The notes under the pieces were generated by a model. It was not told the origin of the DNA. It saw only the letters and a list, made by a program, of their open reading frames with translations, and did not search any database. 64,000 nucleotides of DNA, taken from contig JAKLLA010000010.1 in assembly GCA_023150375.1 (NCBI GenBank), forward strand, positions 90,396 through 154,395. Reading direction: 5' to 3'. The stretch is from Burkholderiaceae bacterium (GTDB lineage: Bacteria; Pseudomonadota; Gammaproteobacteria; Burkholderiales; Burkholderiaceae_C). Position 1 is the first letter of the stretch. The number at the start of each line of letters is the position of its first letter. The position numbers and the translations under genes were made by a program. Positions 22,208-29,612 of this stretch are shown in pieces.

Positions 22208-23049
22208 CGCTTGTTCTTCAGGTTCTTCTTGATTTCCTGCAGGCGCGGGCGCAACTCGGGGCCCAGGCGCAGCGCCACCGCGGTGGTGAGGATGTCGATC
22301 ATCACCAGGTGCAGGATGCGGCTGACCATCGGGCTGTAGCGGTCGTAGTCCTCCGGGTGGTCCACGGCCAGCACCACCTGGCACTGCTGGGCCAGCGGCG
22401 TGCCGCCGGAGGTGATGGCGATCGTCGTGGCGCCCTTGCGCTGGGCCACCTCGGCCGCATCGATCAGGTCGCGGCTGCGCCCGGCGTTGGAGACGATCAC
22501 CACGCAGTCGCCCGGGCCGAGCATGGTGGCGGCCATCAGCTGCATGTGGCCGTCGCTGTAGGCCACCGCATGCGCGCCCAGCCGGAAGAACTTGTGCTGC
22601 GCGTCCTGGGCAACGATGCCCGAGTTGCCCACGCCGTAGAACTCCACCCGCCGGCCCTGCTGCACGGCCGCCGCCAGCGCCTCGATGGCCAGCTCCACCG
22701 CATGGCCGCCGGCCTGGTTGCGGTACTTGAGCAGCGCGCTGACGGCGTTGTCGATCACCTTGACGACCACGTCGGCCGGCTTGTCGTCCTCGTCGACCGC
22801 GCGGTGCACGAAGGGCACGCCCTCGTTGACCGTGCCGGCCAGCTTGAGCTTGAAGTCGGCCAGCCCGTCATAGCCCACGCTGCGGCAGAAGCGCACCACG
22901 GTGGGTTTGCTGACATGGGCCCGGTCGGCCAGCTCGGCCACGGGCAGGCTGGCGAAGTTGCGCGGATCGGCCAGCACCAGCCGGCCGACTCGTTGTTCGG
23001 CCGGCGACAGGGCGGGCAGGGAAGCGCGGATGCGGTCGAGCATGGACAT
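22186..23049 (-). CDS. hexR: HexR, RpiR-family repressor of central carbon metabolism
   Basis: 287 residues (start at 23049; a second ATG two codons later is possible). N-terminal RpiR helix-turn-helix (about residues 5-75; VAELADRAHVSKPTVVRFCRSVGY) and C-terminal SIS sugar-phosphate domain (about 125-260; FYGVGNSGIVAQDAQHKFFR, VIVSNAGRSRDLID, ITSGGTPLAQ). HexR responds to 2-keto-3-deoxy-6-phosphogluconate in studied proteobacteria. Position directly after zwf and the HexR-type palindrome in front of zwf and tal both support the name. Probably co-transcribed with zwf, so self-regulated. Confidence 0.9.
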   Translation of the reverse strand: MSMLDRIRASLPALSPAEQRVGRLVLADPRNFASLPVAELADRAHVSKPTVVRFCRSVGYDGLADFKLKLAGTVNEGVPFVHRAVDEDDKPADVVVKVIDNAVSALLKYRNQAGGHAVELAIEALAAAVQQGRRVEFYGVGNSGIVAQDAQHKFFRLGAHAVAYSDGHMQLMAATMLGPGDCVVIVSNAGRSRDLIDAAEVAQRKGATTIAITSGGTPLAQQCQVVLAVDHPEDYDRYSPMVSRILHLVMIDILTTAVALRLGPELRPRLQEIKKNLKNKRYVSTGG

Positions 23050-23173
23050 TCCATCGGCGGCGGGAGCGCCCCGCGGCGGCCGCCCGGCACAGCGCTGCGC
23101 GGCAGCCTGCGAGCGTAGCCGATCGGCCGGCGGGCTCAACGCTGCCATGGCGACGGTTCGGGGCAGGCCCGGG

Positions 23174-24631
23174 TCACAGCTCCTCGCTCCAGGCATTGCC
23201 GTCGCGCGCCACCAGGGCGCTGGCCGCCGCCGGGCCCCAGCTGCCCGCGGCGTAGCCGCGCGGCCCTTCGCCATGCTGCTCGCGCTCGCGCTGCCAGGCC
23301 TGCAGCACCGGCTCCACCCAGCGCCAGGCCTGCTCCTGCTCGTCGCTGCGCACGAAGAGGTTGAGCCGCCCGGCGATCGCGTCGAGCAGCAGCCGCTCGT
23401 AGGCGCCCACCCGGTCGGTGGGGAAGGCGCGGTCGAAGTCCAGGTCCAGCGACACCGGTGCCAGCGCCTCGCCCACCCCGCTGCCCTTGGCCGCCAGCAG
23501 GCGCAGCTCCAGGCCGTCCTCGGGCTGCAGCTTGATGACCAGCTGGTTGGCGCGGTGCGCACCGGGGAAGATCGGGTGCGGCACGGGGCGGAAGTTGACG
23601 ACGATCTGCGCATCGCGGGCGGCCAGCCGCTTGCCGGTGCGCAGATAGAAGGGCACGCCCGCCCAGCGCCAGTTCTGCACCTCGGTGCGCAGCGCGACGA
23701 AGGTTTCGCAGTGGCTGTCGGCGGGCACTTTCTGCTCGTCGCGGTAGCCCGGCACCGCCTGGCCGGCGATGCTGCCGGCGCGGTACTGGCCGCGCACCAC
23801 GTCGCGCGCCACGCTCTCGGGCGTGAAGGGCCGCAGCGACTTCAGCACCTTGAGCTTCTCGTCGCGGATCGCGTCGGCATCGCCGGTGGCCGGCGGCTCC
23901 ATCGCGATCATCGTCAGCAGCTGCAGCGCATGGTTCTGGATCATGTCGCGCAGCGCGCCGGTGCGGTCGTAGAAATCGCCGCGCGTGCCCACGCCCAGGC
24001 TCTCGGCCAGGGTGATCTGGATGTTGGCGATGCTCTCGCGCCGCCACAGCGGCTCGAACAGCGCGTTGGCAAAGCGCAGCGCCGACAGGTTCTGCACCGA
24101 GGGCTTGCCCAGGTAGTGGTCGATGCGCAGCGCCTGGTTTTCGGTGAAGACCGAGCGCACCACGCGGTTGATCTCCTGCGCGCTGGCCAGATCGTGGCCG
24201 AGCGGCTTCTCCAGCACCACGCGCACGTGCGGCGCGTTCAACCCGGCGCGGCCGAGCTGCTCGCAGATCACCGGGAAGAGGTGCGGGCTGGTGGCCAGGT
24301 AGAGCAGAACGGTGGCGGCGCCGCGCTCGCGCAGGTCCGCGGCCAGCCCGGCGTAGTCGTCCGGCTGGGCCAGATCCATGCGGCGGTAATGCAGCTGCTC
24401 GGCGAAGCGGGCGAACTCCTCGTCGGTGGGGCGCTTGGAACTCTCCACCTCGGCGAAGCGCTCGGCAATGAACTGGCGGTACTCGGCATCGCTGCGCTCC
24501 TCGCGGGCCACGGCGAGGATGCGCCCCCCCGCCGGCAGCTTGCCGTGCCGGAAGGCCTGGAACAGCGCGGGCATCAGCTTGCGCCAGGTGAGGTCGCCGG
24601 TGCCGCCGAAGAAGACGAGATCGAAGGACAT
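23174..24631 (-). CDS. zwf: Glucose-6-phosphate 1-dehydrogenase
   Basis: 485 residues; start ATG at 24629-24631 with a ggaggactttc-type purine stretch in front in the coding direction being weak. NADP-binding loop FFGGTGDLTWRKL (residues 8-20), catalytic RIDHYLGK, and the VLEKPLGHDLASA and YDRTGALRDMIQNH segments are present. It oxidises glucose 6-phosphate to 6-phosphogluconolactone, entering the Entner-Doudoroff and pentose phosphate routes. Divergent from tal-pgi across a 291-base region with a HexR-type operator; hexR is 124 bases downstream. Confidence 0.96.
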   Translation of the reverse strand: MSFDLVFFGGTGDLTWRKLMPALFQAFRHGKLPAGGRILAVAREERSDAEYRQFIAERFAEVESSKRPTDEEFARFAEQLHYRRMDLAQPDDYAGLAADLRERGAATVLLYLATSPHLFPVICEQLGRAGLNAPHVRVVLEKPLGHDLASAQEINRVVRSVFTENQALRIDHYLGKPSVQNLSALRFANALFEPLWRRESIANIQITLAESLGVGTRGDFYDRTGALRDMIQNHALQLLTMIAMEPPATGDADAIRDEKLKVLKSLRPFTPESVARDVVRGQYRAGSIAGQAVPGYRDEQKVPADSHCETFVALRTEVQNWRWAGVPFYLRTGKRLAARDAQIVVNFRPVPHPIFPGAHRANQLVIKLQPEDGLELRLLAAKGSGVGEALAPVSLDLDFDRAFPTDRVGAYERLLLDAIAGRLNLFVRSDEQEQAWRWVEPVLQAWQREREQHGEGPRGYAAGSWGPAAASALVARDGNAWSEEL

Positions 24632-24704
24632 GGGAGGACTTTCTCGGGGAGGAGCGGGGTCGTTCGGCGGCGCTGCCGGGCTGCGCCGGGCGTCCGGCGG
24701 CGCG

Positions 24705-24733
24705 GGGACAGGGCGATGTAACCGAATTACAAT
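24705..24733 (+). promoter_or_regulatory. Promoter of the tal-pgi-HAD operon
   Basis: GGGACA (24705-24710), 17-base spacer, TACAAT (24728-24733): 4 of 6 and 5 of 6 matches to sigma-70 consensus with ideal spacing. The predicted start near 24740 leaves a leader of about 180 bases before tal. The HexR-type palindrome lies between the two boxes and covers the first four bases of the -10, the classic place for repression. Confidence 0.65.
24717..24731. promoter_or_regulatory. HexR operator between zwf and tal
   Basis: TGTAACCGAATTACA is a 15-base inverted repeat with perfect outer arms TGTAA and TTACA. It fits the published HexR consensus TGTAATTAAATTACA at all ten arm positions. It lies between divergent HexR target genes and next to the hexR gene itself. 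Match and context are both seen in the sequence; binding is inferred. Confidence 0.85.
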
Positions 24734-24782
24734 GTAGATGATGGATTGGTTTCTTCCTGCGGTCAACCGCCGCCATCGTCGA

Positions 24783-24805
24783 GGCCCGTCTGGCACGGGC
24801 CGTGC
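24783..24805 (+). other. Overlapping alternative hairpins in the tal leader
   Basis: GGCCCGT-CTGGC-ACGGGCC (24783-24801) and GCACG-GGC-CGTGC (24793-24805) share bases and cannot form together. A third palindrome, CACCG-CCG-CGGTG, follows a few bases later. The leader from the promoter to tal is therefore long and structured. No T run or small leader peptide was found that would make it a defined attenuator. Confidence 0.35.
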
Positions 24806-24922
24806 AAGACCGCACCGCCGCGGTGACTGTGCGCTGGTGCCGGTGCCCGACGGCCGGCCGGCTCGGGTTCTAATCCGGGGCAACCATCACCTCTGCCGGG
24901 CGCGCGCGGCGCGCCTTCTGCC

Positions 24923-25870
24923 ATGAACCAGCTCGACCAACTCAAGCAGTCCACCGTCGTCGTCGCCGACACCGGCAACTTCCGCCAGCTGGCCGCCTTC
25001 GCGCCGCGCGATGCGACCACCAACCCCTCGCTGATCCTCAAGGCGGTGCAGCAGCCCGAGTACGCCCCGCTGCTGGCCGAGACCGTGGCGGCGCACCGCG
25101 GCGAGCCGCTGGAGGCGCTGGTGGACCGGGTGCTGGTGCGCTTCGGCATGGAGATCCTGCAGGTGGTGCCCGGGCGGGTGTCCACCGAGGTCGATGCCCG
25201 ACTGAGCTTCGACACCGCGGCCACGATCGCCCGTGCGCGTCGCTTGATCGCCCTGTATGAAGCACAGGGCGTGCCGCGCGCGCGCGTGCTGATCAAGATC
25301 GCCGCCACCTGGGAGGGCATCCAGGCCGCCCGGGTGCTCGAGCGCGAGGGCATCCACTGCAACCTGACGCTGCTGTTCGCCTTCTGCCAGGCGGTGGCCT
25401 GCGGCGAGGCCGGCGTGCAGCTGATTTCGCCCTTCGTCGGCCGCATCTACGACTGGTACAAGAAGCAGGCCGGCGCCGCCTGGGACGAGGCGGCCCATGC
25501 CGGCGTGAACGACCCGGGCGTGCAGTCGGTGACGCAGATCTACACGTACTACAAGAAGTTCGGCATCGCCACCGAGGTGATGGGCGCGAGCTTCCGCAAC
25601 GTCGGCCAGATCCTCGCGCTGGCCGGCTGCGACCTGCTGACCATCAGCCCGGAACTGCTGGCCCAGCTGCAGGCCGCCGAGGCCCCGGTGCCGCGCCGCC
25701 TCGACCCCGAGGCGGCCCGCGCCGCGCCGATCCACGCGGTCAGCTACAACGAGGCGGCCTTCCGCTTTGCGCTCAACGAGGACGCGATGGGCGGCGAGAA
25801 GCTGGCCGAAGGCATCCGCGCCTTTGCGGTGGACGCCGGCAAGCTCGACGCGCTGATCCGGGCGGCCTGA
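24923..25870 (+). CDS. tal: Transaldolase
   Basis: 315 residues, TalB class. Schiff-base lysine K125 in [27 protein letters not shown] at 30-41, and the phosphate-binding [11 protein letters not shown] and [12 protein letters not shown] segments. It moves a dihydroxyacetone unit between sedoheptulose 7-phosphate and glyceraldehyde 3-phosphate. First gene after the HexR-controlled promoter, followed by pgi after 91 bases. Confidence 0.96.
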   Translation: MNQLDQLKQSTVVVADTGNFRQLAAFAPRDATTNPSLILKAVQQPEYAPLLAETVAAHRGEPLEALVDRVLVRFGMEILQVVPGRVSTEVDARLSFDTAATIARARRLIALYEAQGVPRARVLIKIAATWEGIQAARVLEREGIHCNLTLLFAFCQAVACGEAGVQLISPFVGRIYDWYKKQAGAAWDEAAHAGVNDPGVQSVTQIYTYYKKFGIATEVMGASFRNVGQILALAGCDLLTISPELLAQLQAAEAPVPRRLDPEAARAAPIHAVSYNEAAFRFALNEDAMGGEKLAEGIRAFAVDAGKLDALIRAA

Positions 25871-25961
25871 TCCGCGCGTCCCGGTCCGCCAGGCCGCCGC
25901 CTGCGCCCTTCCATTGCCCCGGGGCCGCCGCGCCGGCCCCTTGTCCGCCCAGGAGAGTCCG

Positions 25962-27608
25962 ATGCTCGCCCCCCGCTGTGACCAGACCCCGGCCTGGAAC
26001 GCCCTGGCCACCCACTTCGACCTGGCCGGTCGGCCGCTCGACCTGCGCGAGGCCTTCGCCCGGGATGCGGGCCGTGCCCAGGCGCTGAGCCTGACGGCGC
26101 CCGAAGTCTTCGCCGACCTGAGCAAGAACCTCTGGGATGCCACCAGCCGCAGCCTGCTGCTGCAGCTGGCGCGCGAGTGCCGGCTGGAGGCGCGCCGCGA
26201 CGCGATGCTGGCCGGCGAGCCGGTCAATCCCACCGAAGGCCGCGCGGTGCTGCACACGGCGCTGCGCGCACCGAAGGGGCAGGGGCCCTTCTCCGACGAG
26301 GTGCACGAGGTGCTCGACCGCATGCTCGCCTTCGTCGAGGCGGTGCGCGCCGAGGCCGGGGCGCCCGACGGCATCCGCCACATCGTCAACATCGGCATCG
26401 GCGGCTCGGACCTCGGCCCGCAGATGGTGGTGCCGGCGCTGGACGCCTGGACCCATCCGCAGATCCAGAGCCACTTCGTCTCCAACGTCGACGGCCACGA
26501 CATCGTGCCGGTGCTGCGCCGGCTCGATGCGCGCCGCACGCTCTTCATCGTCGCTTCGAAGACCTTCACCACGCAGGAGACGATGGCCAACGCCGAGGTG
26601 GCGCGGGCCTGGTTCCTGGCCCGCTACGGCGAAGGCGCCGAGGCGGCGATTGCGCGGCACTTCGTCGCCACCACCACGAACATCGAAGCCGCAGCGCGCT
26701 TCGGCATCACCACCACCTTCGGTTTCTGGGACTGGGTGGGCGGGCGCTACTCGCTGTGGAGCGCCATCGGCCTGCCCATCGCCCTGGCCATCGGCGCGCA
26801 GGCCTTCCGCGACCTGCTGGCCGGCGCGCATGCGATGGACCGGCACTTCGCCCACGCCCCGCTGGAGGCCAACCTGCCGATCCAGCTTGGCCTGCTGGAC
26901 GTCTGGTACCGCAACTTCCATGGCTTCACCAGCCGCTCGGTGGCCCCCTACCACCAGGGCCTGAAGCGCCTGCCGGCCTATCTGCAGCAGCTCGAGATGG
27001 AGAGCAACGGCAAGTGCGTCGATGTGGACGGTGCGCCGCTGCCCTACGGCACCAGCCCGGTGGTCTGGGGCGAGGCCGGCACCAACGGCCAGCACGCCTA
27101 TTTCCAGATGCTGCACCAGGGCACGGATGTCATCCCGGTCGAATTCATCGCCGTCAGGCACGCCGAGTACGGCCCGGCGCCCCTGCCCGAGGCGGTGCGC
27201 GCCGGCCTGGCCGACCAGCATGCCAAGCTGCTGGCCAACTGCCTGGCGCAGGGCCAGGCGCTGATGCAGGGCAAGACCACCGAGGAGGCGCTGGGCGAGA
27301 AGGCGCCCACCGCGTCGAAGTCGCTCGGCGCGCTGACGGTGGCGCGCCACCGCACCTTCCCGGGCAACCGGCCGAGCACGACGCTGCTGCTCGATCGGCT
27401 CACGCCTGCGTCGCTGGGCGCGCTGATCGCGCTGTACGAGCACCGGGTCTGGGCCAGCGGCGCGCTCTGGGGCCTCAACAGCTTCGACCAGTGGGGGGTC
27501 GAGCTGGGCAAGGCGCTGTGCAGCCAGCTGCTGCCGCGCTTTGCGACGGGGGATTTGTCCGGGCTGGACGGCTCCACCGCCGCGCTGCTACAAAGGCTGC
27601 GTGCCTGA
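25962..27608 (+). CDS. pgi: Glucose-6-phosphate isomerase
   Basis: 548 residues; ATG behind AGGAGAG (a TTG start 48 bases upstream is rejected). Signatures NIGIGGSDLGPQM, QLEMESNGK and VVWGEAGTNGQHAYFQMLHQG, with the catalytic Glu and His in the last, and GVELGKAL near the end. It interconverts glucose 6-phosphate and fructose 6-phosphate. Second gene of the tal-pgi-HAD string. Confidence 0.96.
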   Translation: MLAPRCDQTPAWNALATHFDLAGRPLDLREAFARDAGRAQALSLTAPEVFADLSKNLWDATSRSLLLQLARECRLEARRDAMLAGEPVNPTEGRAVLHTALRAPKGQGPFSDEVHEVLDRMLAFVEAVRAEAGAPDGIRHIVNIGIGGSDLGPQMVVPALDAWTHPQIQSHFVSNVDGHDIVPVLRRLDARRTLFIVASKTFTTQETMANAEVARAWFLARYGEGAEAAIARHFVATTTNIEAAARFGITTTFGFWDWVGGRYSLWSAIGLPIALAIGAQAFRDLLAGAHAMDRHFAHAPLEANLPIQLGLLDVWYRNFHGFTSRSVAPYHQGLKRLPAYLQQLEMESNGKCVDVDGAPLPYGTSPVVWGEAGTNGQHAYFQMLHQGTDVIPVEFIAVRHAEYGPAPLPEAVRAGLADQHAKLLANCLAQGQALMQGKTTEEALGEKAPTASKSLGALTVARHRTFPGNRPSTTLLLDRLTPASLGALIALYEHRVWASGALWGLNSFDQWGVELGKALCSQLLPRFATGDLSGLDGSTAALLQRLRA

Positions 27609-27633
27609 CTGTCCCTCCCGAGGAGATGCCGCG

Positions 27634-28263
27634 ATGAAGCCCTCGTACCTGATCTTCGACTTCGGCGGCGTGCTGTTCCACTGGAATCCGGTCCGGTTGC
27701 TGGCGCAGGTGCTGCCCGGGCGGGCGAACACGCCCGAGAACGCCATGCTCTGGAAGGACCGCTTCTTCCAGGGCTACACCGGCGACTGGGGCGCCTTCGA
27801 CGCCGGGCTGATCGACATGGCCGAGACGGTGCGGCGCATCGCCGTGCGCACCGGCCTGGCGCCCGACGAGGTGCAGGCGGTGATGGACGCGGTGCCCGAC
27901 GCGCTGGCGCCGATCCCCGAATCGGTGGCGCTGCTGCGTCGCCTGCGCGGGGCCGGCCATCGGCTGTACTTCCTGTCCAACATGCCGGCACCGTTCGCGG
28001 CCCATCTGAGCCGCACGCACGACTTCCTGCGCGCCTTCGACGACGGCGTGTTCTCTTCCGAGGTGCGTCTGGCCAAGCCCGACCCGGCGATCTTCGCGCT
28101 GGCGCTGCAGCGTTTCGAGATCCCGGCGCGCAGCGCGCTGTTCATCGACGACCACCTGGGCAATGTCGAGGCGGCGAACCGCTTCGGCCTGCCGGCGCTG
28201 CTGTTCACCGACGCACAGCGGCTCGAGCGCGACCTCGCCACGCGGGGCCTGCGGCTCGGTTGA
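27634..28263 (+). CDS. HAD-superfamily phosphatase (YihX-like)
   Basis: 209 residues; ATG shortly after AGGAG, 25 bases after pgi. HAD motifs: IFDFGGVLFHWNP (nucleophile D9; the second acid of DxD is replaced as in the YihX group), LSNM (motif II), the lysine in RLAKPDPAIF and IDDHLGNVEAA (motif IV). YihX of E. coli acts on glucose 1-phosphate, which would suit a place in a hexose phosphate operon, but the substrate cannot be read from the sequence. Confidence 0.88.
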   Translation: MKPSYLIFDFGGVLFHWNPVRLLAQVLPGRANTPENAMLWKDRFFQGYTGDWGAFDAGLIDMAETVRRIAVRTGLAPDEVQAVMDAVPDALAPIPESVALLRRLRGAGHRLYFLSNMPAPFAAHLSRTHDFLRAFDDGVFSSEVRLAKPDPAIFALALQRFEIPARSALFIDDHLGNVEAANRFGLPALLFTDAQRLERDLATRGLRLG

Positions 28264-28284
28264 CGGCCGCCCCCGGCCGGCCGT
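28263..28284. terminator. Hairpin between convergent HAD and amidohydrolase genes
   Basis: ACGGCC (28263-28268) and GGCCGT (28279-28284) flank a GC-rich loop in the 30-base gap between two converging genes. Being symmetric it could act on both strands. There is no T run, so confidence is low. Confidence 0.35.
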
Positions 28285-28293
28285 CCGGCAGCG

Positions 28294-29484
28294 TCACGGC
28301 CGTGCCAGCCAGCGCTCCACCAGCCGCACCCAGAGCGTGGCCCCCAGCGGGATCAGCGCGTCGTTGAAGTCGTAGTTCGGGTTGTGCAGCGTGCACGGGC
28401 CCAGGCCGTGGCCCTGTTCGCGGTGGCCGCCGTCGCCGTTGCCGATCATGAAATACGCGCCGGGGCGGGCCTGCAGGAAGTAGCTGAAGTCCTCGGCGCC
28501 CATGGTCGGCTCGAAGGCCAGGGTGTGGTCGGCGCCGACCAGCTCGGTCATCACGCCGCGCACGAACTCGGCCTCGGCAGGGTGGTTGATCGTGGGTGGG
28601 TAGTTGCGGTGGAACTCGAAATCCACCTCGGCGCCGAAGGCCGCCGCGGTGTGCTGCGCGATCTCGCGCATGCGCTGCTCCACCAGGTCGAGCACCGGCA
28701 GCGTGAAGGTGCGCACCGTGCCCTGGATCTCGGCGAAGTCGGGCACCACGTTGGTGGCCTCGCCGGTATGGATCATCGTCACCGAGAGCACCGCGGCGTC
28801 GGTGGGCTTCTTGTTGCGCGTCACGATGGTCTGGAAGGCCTGCACCATCTGGCAGGCCACCGGCACCGGGTCGATGCCGTTGTGCGGCAGCGCGGCATGC
28901 GAGCCCTTGCCGCGGATGGTGATGCGGAACTCGTTGCTCGAGGCCATGATCGGCCCGCTGCAGATCGCGAACTGACCGGCGGCCATGCCGGGCCAGTTGT
29001 GCATGCCGAAGATCGCCTCCATCGGAAAGCGCTCGAACAGGCCGTCGGCGATCATCTCGCGCGCGCCGCCGCCGCCTTCCTCGGCGGGCTGGAAGACCAG
29101 GTAGACGCTGCCGTCGAAGTCGCGCTGCGCGGCCAGGTGCTTGGCCGCGGCCAGCAGCATCGCGGTGTGGCCGTCGTGGCCGCAGGCGTGCATGCGGCCC
29201 GGGTGGCGGCTGGCGTGGGCGAAGCGGTTGTGCTCGGTCATCGGCAGGGCGTCCATGTCGGCGCGCAGCCCGATGGCCCGGGGGGAGCTGCCGTGGCGGA
29301 TCACGCCGACCACGCCGGTGCGGCCCAGCCCGCGATGCACCTCGATGCCCCACTCGGTCAGCCGCTGCGCGACCAGCTCGGCGGTGCGCAGTTCCTGGAA
29401 GCACAGCTCCGGATGGGCGTGCAGGTCACGGCGGATCGCGGTCAGCAGCGGCGCATCGGCGGCGATCGAGGGCAGGGCGGTCAT
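28294..29484 (-). CDS. M20-family amidohydrolase (hippurate hydrolase type)
   Basis: 396 residues. Metal-site text of the M20D group: RADMDALP, HACGHDGHTAMLL (C101, H103) and FQPAEEGGGGAREMI (E135-E136); a dimerisation or lid domain follows (RGKGSHAALPHNGIDP), and PTMGAEDFSYF near the end. Such enzymes cleave N-acyl amino acids; substrate not predictable. Single gene, divergent from the molybdenum enzyme with 128 bases between. Confidence 0.9.
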   Translation of the reverse strand: MTALPSIAADAPLLTAIRRDLHAHPELCFQELRTAELVAQRLTEWGIEVHRGLGRTGVVGVIRHGSSPRAIGLRADMDALPMTEHNRFAHASRHPGRMHACGHDGHTAMLLAAAKHLAAQRDFDGSVYLVFQPAEEGGGGAREMIADGLFERFPMEAIFGMHNWPGMAAGQFAICSGPIMASSNEFRITIRGKGSHAALPHNGIDPVPVACQMVQAFQTIVTRNKKPTDAAVLSVTMIHTGEATNVVPDFAEIQGTVRTFTLPVLDLVEQRMREIAQHTAAAFGAEVDFEFHRNYPPTINHPAEAEFVRGVMTELVGADHTLAFEPTMGAEDFSYFLQARPGAYFMIGNGDGGHREQGHGLGPCTLHNPNYDFNDALIPLGATLWVRLVERWLARP

Positions 29485-29612
29485 TCGGTCGGTCTCCGGG
29501 GCGGTTCTCGGGCGTCGGTTGCCCAGCGCCGGATCTTATCGTTGCCCCGTTGCCCCCGTGCCTGGCGCGGCAGGGCGGGGCGGGCCCGGCCGCCTCGTGC
29601 CATCATTCCTGC

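Noticed and set aside
24791..24806. Sigma-54-like -24/-12 sequence TGGCACG-GGCC-GTGCA upstream of tal
   Set aside because: The -12 box has a mismatch at a key T, the bases are explained by a palindrome, and a better sigma-70 promoter with a HexR operator lies just upstream.
25914..25961. Upstream TTG start for pgi
   Set aside because: AGGAGAG sits directly before the ATG at 25962 and the protein aligns from there.
29550..29612. Upstream start for the molybdopterin oxidoreductase
   Set aside because: The added residues are not part of the family and do not form a Tat signal; the ATG at 29613 directly precedes the Fe-S motif by a normal distance.
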